A DNA stretch of 64,000 nucleotides from Lateolabrax maculatus (GCA_031216445.1 CM062217.1:22761001-22825000), one strand, 5' to 3'; positions 35,711-47,665 are shown, numbered from the stretch's first letter. Program-made: numbers and translations. The notes: generated by a model from the letters alone, not told the origin.

Positions 35711-38700
35711 GTTCCCTTTTTTTTTTCAGTCCATTTTAATTTACTTTAAATGACTCGTATCTGACTTTAAATACCCATATCCTGCACGTGTTCTTTGTTC
35801 TCAGGACTATTTTGGAGTGTGTACAGAGGCTGCCATTAAGGACAATGTGGTAGTGGTCTATGAACTGTTGGAGGAGATGCTGGACAACGGCTTTCCGCTG
35901 GCCACAGAGTCCAACATCCTCAAAGAGCTCATTAAGCCTCCCACCATCCTCCGCACAATGGTCAACACCATCACAGGTACAATCCATTTACATGTTGACG
36001 ACAGGCATGTAAAATCTGAGCTAAATTGGACACTTTGACTATTAAGAGGACAAATAAATGTTTAGACTGTTCTGTCAAATCAAGATAATGTTATATATAA
36101 TAATGTGTGCTAATTTGTGTGTGAGGTTCTGTTAGATTTTTATATGCAAATTAGTTCATGGTGTGCTATGTACTGTGTACACTTTAGATGTCAGTCTCTA
36201 CAACACTTCCATTCAAACCAAGTACGTTAACATCAGTGTTCTGTGCTCCAGCCGTGTACTGTGTTATGGTGCTTGTTATTTTACATTTGGTTAATGTTTG
36301 TATTCCAGGCAGCACCAATGTTGGTGAACAGCTCCCCACAGGCCAGCTGTCGGTGGTGCCATGGCGACGCACCGGAGTCAAATACACCAACAACGAAGCC
36401 TATTTTGACGTGGTGGAGGAGATCGATGCTATCATTGATAAATCAGGTATTGCCCTGAACAGCCTGCTGGTCAAACACTTAACTGTACCATGGCTTCATT
36501 ATTCAGCCACAATGTTATCATGATATGGAAATGATCTATATCTTGATAACATTTAATTCACATTGTAATGTCATTTGATCACATTCATTTGCATGTTTGC
36601 ACATTTGATTACTGTTAGAGTTTGTACATAAATTATTAGTGTCTACCTTTTGCTGTTAATTAATATGGTTTTTACTTTCTGTCAATTTCGCACATCACCC
36701 CCACCCTCCTCCTCAGGGTCCACTATTACAGCAGAAATTCAGGGAGTTATTGATGCCTGTGTAAAACTGACTGGCATGCCTGACCTCACTCTTTCATTTA
36801 TGGTGAGTTCCGGGTTTCGGGTTTATTGCCAAGTAATTTTTCACATACAAGGAATGTGCTGTGATGTATTGGTGGGTACCAATAAAAAGAGAAATAAGAA
36901 AGTACAACTAAAAGGACAAGTAGTGCAAAAGTCAAGAAAATTAAACATAAATTTAAAATAGAGATAGAAATATTTACAATACAGAATATGAAAAGATATT
37001 ATTAAAATATGTGCACTATATATGGAATGATCTTTACAGCATAAGTATGGACATTTTATTTTATTCACCCCCAAACCATCCTGGCCCTCTTCCTCTGTCT
37101 CCCAGAATCCTCGGCTGCTGGATGATGTCAGCTTCCACCCGTGTGTTCGGTTCAAGCGCTGGGAGGCCGAGCGGATCCTCTCCTTCATCCCCCCTGATGG
37201 AAACTTTCGACTGCTCTCCTACCACGTTAGCTCTCAGAAGTGAGTGTGTTTTCATGCAGGATCTGTTCATGTCACTCCATAGCAAAGACACATGAAGATG
37301 AAACACCCTTCAGCATATTATCCAAGGGCTTTCTATCCAGTAGTTGCCAATAAACTGTGTGTGTTCTGTCTGAAGGATTTTCTCTCGAGCCGTATACTGA
37401 TATCCGAATAGTCGTATGAATGTTCGCTGGTGTGACTCTGACTCCTGCTGTTTGTTGTCCTGCTTCTTCCGCAGCCTGGTGGCGATCCCAGTGTATGTCA
37501 AGCATAACATCACATTCCGGGAGGGAAGCTCCCAGGGACGTTTTGACCTGACCCTGGGTCCCAAACAGACCATGGGCAAGGCCGTGGAGTCAGTCCTAGT
37601 TAGCAGCCAGCTGCCGCGGGGCGTCCTCAACGCCAACCTCAACCCGTCCCAGGGAACATACACCTTTGACCCAGTCACAAAGGTACTTGGGATTTGTGTT
37701 TAAGTATGTGTATATATATGCCTAAAAGTCAGAAGAAGGGAAGTGTACATGAACATAAGGTGCAGGTCTTAAAAATCCTAAAACGATCTTAATTTACACC
37801 AATTGTCTCTAGGATCAAAGATTTGCCTTGGTGTGACAGTTTTCCAAGTGGTAGCGATCTCATATTGCCATCTTTATGTTTTGTGTTTGTGTAGTTGTTG
37901 TCGTGGGATGTTGGTAAGATCAACCCACAGAAGCTTCCCAGTCTGAAAGGCACCATGAGCCTGCAAGCCGGAGCCTCCAAACCCGACGAGAACCCCACCA
38001 TCAACATCCAGTTCAAGATCCAACAGATGGCCATCTCAGGTACTCACCCGCATACACTCTTACCATCGTCACCACTTCAGATCACGCAGTGTGTCCTTGT
38101 GTCCTCCCAGGAATTCCTTTATTTCTCGGACAAATAGTTTTTCCTTGTTGAAATTCTCCATGAAACAACACCTGATTCACCTGAACTCTTACACAGAACA
38201 GCCAAGCTGCCTCAGTGAGCTAGATTCACATTTTATCATTAACTAATTAATATATATTTCCATTTCATATTTTGAATTCAAAATAATTTGACATCCGCCC
38301 CCACAACATGAGAGAAACTTTCATCACACAGTCTGCTCAGCTGACAACCAGCTGACTGTCCCACTCTGGGAGCTCAGCGACACAGTGGCCACTAGATGGT
38401 GCCAGATGCAATAAATACACCTCCTACATTGACATTAGAAAGTAGATTTTAAGATAATCTCTAGTGTAATAGTTTCTTATAACAGCGTTAACTTTTGAAT
38501 GATAACCTTTAGCTATATAGAGATGTGGTTTTGTTAGCAGACATAGTTCCTTAAAATCAAGCAATATGACTACTAATGCATTAAGTAAATAGTTTTTTCG
38601 GTGTTGTCCAGTAACACGAGTTGTATGGAGAAATAATTGTTATTTTCGTCTTTCAACAGGGCTGAAGGTGAATCGACTGGACATGTACGGCGAGAAGTAC

Positions 38701-38760
38701 AAACCTTTCAAAGGCATCAAGTACATGACGAAGGCTGGCAAGTTCCAGGTTCGGACATAA
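35438..38760 (+). CDS. ap3m2: AP-3 complex subunit mu-2, 8 coding exons, 418 aa
   Basis: The mu subunit of the AP-3 adaptor heterotetramer (delta, beta3, mu3, sigma3). AP-3 sorts Tyr-motif (YxxPhi) cargo from endosomes to lysosomes, lysosome-related organelles and synaptic vesicles. Exons are 35438-35710, 35805-35976, 36309-36446, 36717-36802, 37106-37239, 37475-37682, 37895-38039 and 38660-38760. They sum to 1,257 nt (418 codons plus TAA), the exact vertebrate AP3M length. Residues 1-140 form the longin-like N-domain (MIHSLFLVNASGDIFLEKHW), and about 176-417 the mu homology domain that binds cargo. AP3M2 rather than AP3M1 is indicated by PTGQLSVVPWRRTG, ITAEIQGVIDACVKLTG and KGTMSLQAGASKPDENPT. 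Kat6a upstream gives the same order as human 8p11. No broken or missing exon was seen. Confidence 0.97.
35805..35976 (+). CDS. ap3m2: ap3m2 coding exon 2
   Basis: Residues 92-149: DYFGVCTEAAIKDNVVVVYE, then LLEEMLDNGFPLATESN and ELIKPPTILRTMVNTIT. It completes the N-domain that docks onto the AP-3 core. It ends in phase 1 at CACAG|GTACAA. Confidence 0.96.
36309..36446 (+). CDS. ap3m2: ap3m2 coding exon 3: linker and start of mu homology domain
   Basis: Residues 149-195: STNVGEQLPTGQLSVVPWRR, then TGVKYTNNEAYFDVVEEIDA and IIDKS. This enters the mu homology domain. It ends in phase 1 at TCAG|GTATTG. Confidence 0.96.
36717..36802 (+). CDS. ap3m2: ap3m2 coding exon 4
   Basis: Residues 195-223: GSTITAEIQGVIDACVK, then LTGMPDLTLSFM, within the mu homology domain. 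It ends in phase 0 at ATG|GTGAGT. Confidence 0.96.
36808..37010. repeat. probable retroelement 3' fragment in ap3m2 intron
   Basis: Directly after the exon 4 donor lies GGTTTATTGCCAAGTAATTT, then TTCACATACAAGGAATGTGC, followed by an A-rich AATAAAAAGAGAAATAAG stretch. This matches, from memory, a teleost LINE-like 3' tail (TTTATTGCCAAGTAAGTTTT-type). It is non-coding and its ends are approximate. Confidence 0.55.
37106..37239 (+). CDS. ap3m2: ap3m2 coding exon 5
   Basis: Residues 224-268: NPRLLDDVSFHPCVRFKRW, then IPPDGNFRLLSYHVSSQN, in the beta-sheet core of the mu homology domain. It ends in phase 2 at CAGAA|GTGAGT. Confidence 0.96.
37475..37682 (+). CDS. ap3m2: ap3m2 coding exon 6
   Basis: Residues 268-337: LVAIPVYVKHNITFREGSS, then GRFDLTLGPKQTMGK and NPSQGTYTFDPVTK. 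It ends in phase 0 at AAAG|GTACTT. Confidence 0.96.
37895..38039 (+). CDS. ap3m2: ap3m2 coding exon 7
   Basis: Residues 338-386: LLSWDVGKINPQKLPSLKG, then TMSLQAGASKPDENPTINIQ. This is the AP3M2-diagnostic segment. It ends in phase 1 at CTCAG|GTACTC. Confidence 0.96.
38040..38659 (+). other. ap3m2: ap3m2 last intron with CTCF-like motif
   Basis: 620 bases of AT-rich sequence. GTGGCCACTAGATGGTGCCA at 38385-38404 resembles a CTCF core site. No other element was recognised. Confidence 0.7.
38660..38760 (+). CDS. ap3m2: ap3m2 last coding exon
   Basis: Residues 386-418: LKVNRLDMYGEKYKPFKG, then IKYMTKAGKFQVRT and TAA, identical in pattern to mammalian AP3M2. The terminal strands complete the mu homology domain. 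Confidence 0.97.
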
Positions 38761-39004
38761 AGACTACTGCTCTGTGACTACCGGACCAAACCACCATGAG
38801 ACTGAGGGGGGATGTGATGGGGAAGGGGAGTTGGTACATTCCCTGTGTATATGCATTTCAGGATTTAACTACAAATATTGGAGGCTCCTTGTAGCAGTTA
38901 AGAAAGGACCATCGCACATAGAAACCGCTGTTGAAGTAAAAGCGTCAAATGCCCAGTAAACTGTTCAGAGCTATGGCCGGGTCTGGACAGCCTGAGCCAA
39001 GTGT

Positions 39005-39010
39005 AATAAA
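39005..39010 (+). promoter_or_regulatory. ap3m2: poly(A) signal AATAAA (ap3m2, proximal)
   Basis: AATAAA in GTGTAATAAAACATTTCC, 245 bases after the stop codon. Confidence 0.55.
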
Positions 39011-40587
39011 ACATTTCCATCCAAGCTGAATCCAGGCCAAACCCAACTGATCCCAATCCGCATTTCTCCTGATATATACTGTTAACAGCATTTCTCACTG
39101 ATCATTTTAATCCTGAGCCCAAACGCAACCCGAGCAGTTAAACAACAAGTTTGTGTAGATTCAGGCTCCATCAAGTTCAGACGTACATTTCAGGCTCCAA
39201 CACACAAACAGGCCACAGTCAGATGCTGTACTGTTCCAGCTGTAGGTGTCGGGTTTGTAAGTGATCTGTCACCCACCTTTCCACACAGTATTACATCGTC
39301 TTTGGCATGTTTGTCTAGATAAATGTGTGCTGGTGGCCTTTTGTCACACTCCAAACAAGAGATATTGGATATTGGACCAGTAGTATATCAAAATAGAGCT
39401 TCCCCAGTAATAGCTTGTGATAGCATGAGCTGTAAAGAATGAGAAGAAATTCAGTGTTTTCACACATCAAGAACCCTCTGCAAGATAAAACAAGAGCATT
39501 GTCTTACGGCACAGTAGTACATCCAACTGAGTCTAGAAACTACTGGCAGTTGATCAGGGGGATATGCTGTAACAGCCTATACCGTACGTTTTTTGCTACT
39601 AATCAGTAGGACAGTTGAGCTTGTATTGTTATAAGAAAACCTAAATTAAAGTTAAAAGTAAATTGAATATGATCAGTATCTTCTTTTTTCACAAAACATG
39701 CTCCTAAATTGTATAAAGCATGGTCCTACATATCTATTCTACGATCCTTAGGAAAGAGTCCTCATTGCAGCCTACCAGTGAAAATGAAAATCGCTGAATT
39801 TCTTGTCCACCTTCTTCCTCTCCTGTTTTTTCATTTCCAGCATTCGCCTGTTTTTTGTTTGCTTCTCTGTTTGTTCTGTTCTTGTACTCCTCTTCTACTC
39901 GTTGCAACGAGTTGATGGTTTGTCTGCAGCACTGGAGTCAGCACACTGACCTATGAGAATGTGACACTGGAGCCGTCCTCGATCATGCACTTTCACATCT
40001 GCTGGTACTAAGTTTCATGTTGATGCAAGTGCGATGGATGTGGAGTTACTGAAGCTGTTTTTATTACCATGAAGGTTTTTGGGACAATTTCAGGTACACA
40101 TTCACTTGTTTTATTCAACTTTAATTATTATTTATTAAACAAAACAGTTGATCCATTTGCTTAATGAATGTCTTGTGTACAATGTTTTCCCATTTCTGCA
40201 TATTGTCATTAAATCCTTCAAAACTTTAACTCTACAGAAGCTTGTTATTTAACCATATTATGACCAACCAGTATGGGCTATTTCCCCATCAGCTTTTGTT
40301 CTCAACATAGAGGAATGTGGCCAAGAGAAAGATTTTTGATCCAGTCAATTTGGTGCTCAACACTGTGATCCAAATTATCCCAAAATATCTTGTCAGTGCA
40401 TCACAACCCATACAGTCAGAGAAACTGTATGTGCGTCATCATATAACACCTCAAAATAAAAAGAATATATTAAACTGTATTATGGTATATGGTATATATT
40501 ATGGCCAGGTACCTCAGAAGAGATGTTGAAGGTTTGCATTTTGTTTGTGTTTGTTAAACAGCCTCCAATGGAGTGTTATAATGGTGT

Positions 40588-40593
40588 AATAAA
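40588..40593 (+). promoter_or_regulatory. ap3m2: poly(A) signal AATAAA (ap3m2, distal candidate)
   Basis: AATAAA in GTGTAATAAAGATTTG, followed by GT-rich TGATGTGTTGTAAC, a good downstream element. A second hexamer occurs at 40825-40830. Confidence 0.45.
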
Positions 40594-40830
40594 GATTTGA
40601 TGTGTTGTAACTGAGTGATAACACGCATTATTGAATGTGTATTACACTGTGACGGTAAATATTGTGTCACCACTCATAAAGTCCGTTTGGAAATGATTAC
40701 TTCTACTGATTTCTGTTCTCAATGTTTGAACAGACTTTGAAGCCACACTTTTGATGAATATTCATAATTTGAATGTGTATTTTTGCGATATTGTTAGGCA
40801 AAGACTAATGTCTTATGTTGTACTAATAAA

Positions 40831-41613
40831 CTGCATATCAATATGCTTATTGATATGTAATTATTACCACTTTATGTACATGAACATGGCGACAACCTTT
40901 ATCATAGGTTAAACGCACAAAGAACCACAAACAGATGCACGGTGGGCTACAGACCTCAGTTAGATAACATTGTGGTCTATGGACCCACAGCTTCAACACA
41001 GCATTATAAAACTATGGGAAGAGAGAATCCCCAGAAGTTGTTTCCATTTCATTCTGACTTATTTACCTTCATATACAGTAAAATACAATAGCAGTTGGGC
41101 ATAAACTCCTTGGAGTTTCTGCATCGGATTCTATTTGCCACCATGATTTCCAAAGGTTGGCCCAACATTGATATAACAGTTAGGTTGTTTTGCCGTCCTG
41201 CTTCTCTCTCTTGTTCCTGATCACGACGCTGGCCCTCACTTGTGAGAGATACCTGAACTCTGTCAGCGGGGGCCACTGCTCCCCTTCCTCTGAACAGACA
41301 AGAGCCACACTGGCCCCGGAGGGAGACTCGGCTTCAGACCTAAAAAGTCCTGATCCTCATCCCCCTCATGGTGTGGTTTAAAGCCCACTCATGACATCAG
41401 GATCAGGAATCTGATCAAAACCCCACTGTCTGTCACTCAAGCCATGAGGTGGGTTTAAAACATCTCATCACCTCAAAACCACCACTCCTAGTCAGCATCA
41501 CAAGGGGCCAGTTTTAACCCCCCCCCCCCCCCCCCCCTTTGCTCCAGCTGGCAGGAGTCCACTCCATAATTTACTGATGACTTTAACCCCCCCCCCCAAA
41601 AGATACAAACTTG

Positions 41614-41647
<34 letters not shown>

Positions 41648-41740
41648 GCACCATCGACCAGACTTTAAGTTAAAGTCATGTCACCAGGATCTAACTTGTT
41701 GCTCCCTCTCCCTCCTTTTGTGCACGAGTGTTCTCGTTAG
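40831..41740. other. ap3m2-CXXC gene intergenic spacer
   Basis: No gene was recognised. There are C homopolymers at about 41517-41537 and 41587-41597 and a (CT)n tract at 41615-41645. Short open frames here have no recognisable motif. Confidence 0.6.
41615..41645 (+). repeat. (CT)n microsatellite
   Basis: About 15 CT units, just upstream of a GC-rich promoter-like segment. Confidence 0.92.
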
Positions 41741-42310
41741 GTGGAGAATTTTTTTTTTAATTTTTTCTTTTTTTCTCTGAGGCCTCGGGTTCTTTTCACT
41801 GCACATCTGTCAGACTTCGTGTCCGCTCTCCTCTGGTTCTGCGGGCTCTTTTTAAACGCTGAAGCGGAGCGGGAGCGCGGAGGCGTTGCAGGACCAGTCA
41901 CCGCGGGCGGTAGGTTGCCTCCGCTCACCGTCAACTCACTTTTTATGTGTGTGTGTTTGTCTCCGCTGAGCTGCGCTTTAAACTCCGCTTTAAACAGCTG
42001 GAAGTTGCGTGGAGCCGGGGATCACCCCCCCCCCAGTGACCTGATGGGGCTCACACTGTTATTGGCGGCCGCGCGACGCGAGGGATAACCGACCTCGGGA
42101 CCGTGGCGTGGACGTGGATCGAGCTGTGGACGTGTTGTCTCTGTCACCTCCAGCGATCAGCCCGTCGGCCCCGATCACCCCTGCTGCAGATAACGAGCTC
42201 TATCGGCGCGCACATCTTAAAGTGCCTGTTAGTCTTTATCTGATCTGAGGTCGGTGCGGGCCCTGCCTGGCCCCCTCACCACGTGCACGTCCACGCAGTA
42301 CCGTCGTTGA
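41740..42310 (+). promoter_or_regulatory. GC-rich promoter-like segment, candidate 5' end of the CXXC gene
   Basis: CpG density rises sharply (for example GCGGAGCGGGAGCGCGGAGG near 41863, then GGCGGCCGCGCGACGCGAGG near 42063) between AT-rich flanks. It holds possible donors GGGCG|GTAGGT at 41909 and TACAG|GTACAG at 42637. It lies 3.6-4 kb upstream of the CXXC coding exon on the same strand, so it is a reasonable promoter with a non-coding first exon. There is no direct evidence for the link. Confidence 0.45.
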
Positions 42311-45300
42311 TGTGCGTTGATGTGCGTTGCCGCCGCTGGTCGGGTTTATCGAGGTGTGCATCTGTTTGATTGAAATACACCAGAGTGTCATCAGAAGGTG
42401 GTGCCCGGTCCCGGTGACTGTCCTGTTTCCGTTGAGGACGTTACTGGTCCTTCACCTAACTTTACCTGCGCCTTAAATTCCCGCTAAGTGCTGACCTCAC
42501 ACCTGGACAGGTGTGGGCACTGCCGGTCTCACCTGCAGGCTGCAGGCCACACCATGGGTGACCATGTGTGAAGCTTTCTGAGCCCAACCAGAGACACTTT
42601 GGTGATGTCCCAAGTGATCCTGTCTTACATGTTACAGGTACAGAAAGGTAGTTTATTACAGTAGAGTTTTGAGGAAATGTTTTCTCTTTTGCTTATTTTT
42701 ACAAAGTTGCATTTGGTGTTATACTGACTGCCAGAAAGCAAAACAACCACAAATATGAGCATCAGTTAATTCTCCTGTAATTAAAGCCAAGTTCCCACAG
42801 GAAGGCCCTGCCAAAGCTTTAAGGTTTACATTTTTAAATCCATATTAAATGCAAAAGCCCACTGGGTAATGTTAAAGTAAATTAAAATATCCTACATATT
42901 GCATGGTAAATTTAATTTAGGTGGCTTTTACCCTCCACTGCAATGCTGTTAACATCTTAAAAAAAAACAAAAAACATGTTCAGTGCAGGCTGTGAAACCA
43001 GTCAATAACAAAGAAACATTGGGTTTTCTCAGCACAATTCACTTTATTGATGGTTGACTGGAGCGTGTGACCACAAGACAAAGAGGACTGTCCCTGGCAT
43101 CAACTTATCACCCCCCTTCTTTCATTCAGGGAGACATAAGCCCCCCGTCCATGTGGGGTCCGCCATTAAAACACAGTATCTTCTCAAACTGCTCACGTAG
43201 GCCTGTATGGCTATGAGCCAACTGGATACACAGCACTGACAGCTGTGTTTGGAAACCAGACAGTATCCAGACAGGAATCAGGGGTGTCAGACTAAACTCT
43301 AATATAAGGAAAAGCATCTAGTATTATCAAATGCTACACAGCCTTATGCCAACTGTTTAGGTACATGCAGGGTTGTAAAGTGGCATCTGACAAGATAATA
43401 TTTGGTCAATCTGATAAATGATTGAAAAATGTAATATGTAATACAATAAACTAGTTTTAAGTTTTACTTCATTACCCTTGTTTTACGTAATAGACACCTA
43501 CAATAGGATCAATGATCACATTATGATCAGTATTATCTGGTGGCTTGTACATGCAGGTTACGTGCTGGGAGAACCTGGGATACTAGGGGTTCTGCCTATA
43601 TTTGCTTCCTATCTTATCTGCCTTTCTTAGTTACACAGTTTTAGAAAAATGTCCATATGTGCTCTAATCCTGAGGCCTGCAGTGGAGTAGGATATGCATA
43701 TTTTTCCAACCCCACCATCCAGCCATATTTATATGACGGGTATAATCTAAACGTGCAGATAATCTAGAAATCCACCATTAAAGACACAGATATCTACTTT
43801 TGCACAGATATACAGTACATGAAGGCCTTGGTGCCTCGTCACACCAGACAACCGGTGCAAATACGTTTGCATGTCCTCACGAGATAAGTGGTGCTGGCAG
43901 CTTGATGGCATGGTGACAACTTTAAGTGGTTATTGTTGGTTTTGGCTAGTTTGTGGCAAAATGAAAATGAAGTGGAAAAACCCTACTGGCGTTGCTTCTC
44001 ATTTGTCGTTTGGTTGTATACAATTGCAAGATGTGACATGGATAATATGACAGCTTCCTCCATTTTGGTCACTTAGGTTCTCTTCGTTCCGTCAAAGGTC
44101 AGCAATATGAACCAAGTGAACAAATATGAATTTTAAGTAGTTGAATTTTCTGAAGGTTAAAATCCAACTGAAATTAAATCGCATTTTTGTCTGCTGCAGC
44201 ATACATATCTGACGGAGCAGGCGGCCACACTGAGCCAGACAGCGGCTACACAACACAACAACCACAGACTTTGAACAACAACCCAACTTAGCTTTCCTGT
44301 TAAAGCCTCCTTCTTATCCAATTTACAAACATGAACACATGTCTTGTGTCGCACCAAGCAACCAATCTAACGTTCCCCAGGGAAAAGTGCACTGCTAATG
44401 TCAGTTTGCAGGATAGATAGGTATAAACTAATGGGTGCAGCTCATTAAATGGCATGTAAATGTATGTGCAAATGTCACTGAAGTCCGGCTAGACGCTGGT
44501 GTGGTCCTTAGTCTTCAAAAACAACACGCAGTCTGCCCATGACATGTAGGCTACGAGTTTGTTCACTTTGTTTCTTGTTCCCTATAAGGTGTAACACCGA
44601 CATGCCCCTCCAGACGGCTGAGACTAAAGCCGCATCATTTTTTCGCGCACGACTATTCAACTGGACTTTGTCGACGGTCCATCAGTTGTATGCTTTCATC
44701 TGTAACTCCATGCTGATGTGTCGAAGCACAATTAACAAAAAACACATTTTTAATAATGGTGGCTGAAATAAAATGCTGCGAGTACTCGACCAATCAGAAA
44801 TGTTCAGCGCTGCAAGACCCACCCTCAAAGCTCCTGTGCTTTTGGAAAGTACTGCCCTCCGAGCGTAAAATAATGTCCCCGGATCTTAATTTAGACCCTG
44901 GTCCCTGCAGTGGAAATGCTTTGAGTTCCTCCAAAGGTTCCTAGTCCCGGAGGAAAGTTCCGGTGGTGGAAACGCAGCTTAAAATGAGCGTTTCAGATAT
45001 TTCCCCAAAAACCTTTTTTCTTCCCTTTAACAATAACTATTAACAATACATTTAAAAAACAGGTTGACATTATTTTTGTCTACAAAAAGGATGACTAACT
45101 GTGATTTCAGTTGGACTAAACAGGTTCACATCTTTTTAAGTTGGGAAAATCAAATTCACGCCAAAAAATTGTATTTAACCATGTAGTCACTCACAAGAGA
45201 GATATAGTGTAGACATCGACCATAAGACATAAACATTCAAAGTCTCTGCTGCAAACTTAGAAAAGAGTTGGTATGAATACTTTTTTTTTTTTTTTTAGCT

Positions 45301-45845
45301 TTCTAGCATTAATTAAACATGTTTTGTCTTATTCCTCTTTGTCTTTGCTGTCTCTGCTCACTTCCAGACTGTGCCCAGGCTGAGCAGACACTGCCATGAC
45401 CCCCCAGGCTCCAGCTGCACTGCCCAGACTGTGGTGGACCGCCAACCATCCCTCAGGGTAGTTGGGAAAGATGGACTCCATACTGGCAGTTACCACCCGG
45501 ATTCTCCAGGGCCACCCGGGTGACCAAGAACACAATATAAAAATTAGGTTGTCCCTGGAGCGCTCAGACTAGTGGACAAGATGAACATTAAGCTAACTTT
45601 TCTGGCAGCAGCTGACTGAGTCAATTGGATTGAGGTTTTCTCCAGCTGGTTTAATATCTAGATAGACAAAGGCAACAGCAAAGACTGATCCAAGACAAGT
45701 TATCCTCCTGCAAAATATTTATGCTGCATTTAGATGGTATCTGGTGTTGATTTTGAACTCTACTTTTTAAGCTCAACTGTATTTATCCGTGTTTTTGAAT
45801 CTCCCTAATAAAGAGACAGAATAGGCATAAGGCAGGACAGTCACC
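42311..45845. other. non-coding stretch upstream of CXXC exon
   Basis: AT-rich sequence with no recognised exon. The 44590-44985 part looks like a DNA-transposon derivative (listed separately). A T-rich run is at 45281-45297. The last 200 bases hold no certain acceptor for the CXXC exon; CCCTAATAAAG and GGCAGGACAG are possible. Confidence 0.55.
44590..44985. mobile_element. possible non-autonomous DNA transposon (Harbinger-like) fragment
   Basis: Phrases such as GACATGCCCCTCCAGACGGC, TAATTTAGACCCTGGTCCCT, GTCCCGGAGGAAAGTTCCGG and GGTGGAAACGCAGCTT resemble a repeat family common in fish that I associate with PIF/Harbinger or hAT derivatives. No transposase is encoded. Terminal repeats were not established. 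Confidence 0.4.
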
Positions 45846-46220
45846 ATGCCCAGGCCAAGGGCAGGGCCTGGTCCGCCACCTGAGGACATTTATGAATTCT
45901 CCATGGACGAGGAGGAGGCTCAGTCTCTCCACTTGCAAAGGAAATCCTTTGAGAAGACGTCTCCTCTAAGCAAATATATTGAAACTGAACACCAGCAAGC
46001 AGGGCTCTTCTCTCTGTCTCCCTTTGATGCCTCCCTGGATGCCACTGTCGACCTCCAGAAGAAAAGGAGGAAGAAATGCGGTGCCTGCACTCCCTGCCTC
46101 CGCAAAGAGAACTGCGGGACCTGCGCAAACTGTCTGAACCGCAAGACAGGCAAGCAGATCTGCAGGCTGCGCAAATGTGACCAGCTGAAGAAGAGAGGGA
46201 GCGAGTGGCAGATGAGCGAG
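45846..46220 (+). CDS. coding exon of an unassigned CXXC zinc-finger gene (TET/CXXC4/5-type finger), probable first coding exon
   Basis: 125 codons from an ATG with a good context (GTCACC-ATG) and in-frame TAG and TAA about 20 bases upstream, so the start is well defined. Residues 12-30 are acidic (PEDIYEFSMDEEEA). Residues 71-77 are basic (QKKRRKK). Residues 78-111 hold eight cysteines spaced CxxCxxC-x5-CxxCxxC-x9-C-x4-C (78, 81, 84, 90, 93, 96, 106, 111) with NRKTGKQIC. This is the two-zinc CXXC fold that binds CpG DNA, in the short subclass (TET1/3, CXXC4, CXXC5) that lacks KFGG. The exon ends in phase 0 at GAG|GTACAG. Known TET and CXXC4/5 N-termini do not match the first 70 residues from memory. 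Role inferred: nuclear CpG-binding protein. Orthology is unknown. Confidence 0.85.
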
Positions 46221-47621
46221 GTACAGATATGTTTATTGTCTAATAACGTGTGACTCATCACACGTGTTAAGATAACAAAGTTTGATCTTATGTCTGTCCG
46301 ATTATCAGTGACCGATAAATGTAGAGAAAAATCCCAAATGCTGGTGATGGGACAGGTAATGTTGGTGGTATTCTGCCAAAGTGAGATATTATTTCAACCT
46401 TTATTTACCACCTAAAACACACTTACACTGTTCCGGTTTTCTCAGTAGAAGCATGTTCTGCTTTCAGCCAGTAAGTTCTGGTTGTGACATCGTAGTGCCA
46501 TGCTCGAGGTACTTGAGCAGAAGACCAGAAGAGAACAGGGAGTGTATCCGTCCACCCGCTTGCTGCAGTACTTTCATTACAGACCACGACAGACATCACA
46601 AACATCTGTGATGTGATTCAGACAAATAGCATCAAGCTCTGTAGCTGCTGGTGCCTCTTACTGGTATTCCTCATCTGTCAAGCGTAGACCTGCATCTCCT
46701 CAGGCTGGGTTAGAAGGGCTAGTCAGTTGCACGTGCCATACTGTGCAAAGTGTATATGGCACTTACCCAAGTGGCGAATGACACACACTATGATGCGAAC
46801 ATGTGGCACCTGTACTAGGACTTCAGTTCCAAAACTCCAATGTATAAATTCACATCTACAGTTTAACATTTGACTCTCCTCGTGACTACTCTACTCCACT
46901 TCAGCTTCTGCTTGTGAACATTAACTTCTGTTTAACAGAGGCTGAACTGATGGAAGTGATTGTCCTGCCAGCTCCAGTATGTTTATATAGCACACTTCAT
47001 ACGGTGTCGCAATGCTTTGTACTATACTAACATGATCAAACGGTTACTGGATTTACTATAACTTCTAAAACAAGTAGTATATTTAATTATAAAGCATTGT
47101 TAAAAGGACCCAGTTACTAATTCTCTCTACTGATAAAAGCTACTTTGATAGAAAATTTGCAAAATATGGGAAAGATGGCAGAGACCAAAGCGTCCTCATT
47201 GTCATTGAAGTGGCCCCTGTTACACATCCTGATGACAATCACAGGCTGAATCTTGACTATTGCAGTTGTTAAACACTCTAAACATAAGGCAACATGCTTT
47301 TAGTCATTTTTGGTGGATGGTTAATGGTTTTAGGAGTTGTGGAAGTGTTTGTATAAGTTGATGGGATGGCCTCACACCACATAGAAACTAATACGTTTTT
47401 GCTCCAGCCTATTAGGAGGTCCCAAACAGAGCTGCAGATGTGTCACTAAGCAGCTAGGGAGTCTGTCCTCACACACACTCATGTATTTAAAGAAGAGACT
47501 GGAATTTTCTCTTTAACAAGTCAGAGAGGCACACACCCCCTTACAGTAAAGCTACCTTAGATGTGGTTAAGGTAGGAGTATGAATATATGCTTGTTGTGC
47601 ATCTGTTTAACTGTGAGTGGA

Positions 47622-47623
<2 letters not shown>

Positions 47624-47663
<40 letters not shown>
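47624..47663 (+). repeat. (GT)n microsatellite
   Basis: About 20 GT units. GT-rich interrupted sequence also occurs at 47790-47900. Confidence 0.95.

Positions 47664-47665
<2 letters not shown>

Larger units (their letters stand above)
38761..40830 (+). other. ap3m2: ap3m2 3'UTR / downstream region
   Basis: About 2 kb after the stop with no coding content and three canonical poly(A) hexamers (39005, 40588, 40825). Which is used cannot be decided from sequence. The first would give a 3'UTR of about 260 nt. Confidence 0.5.
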
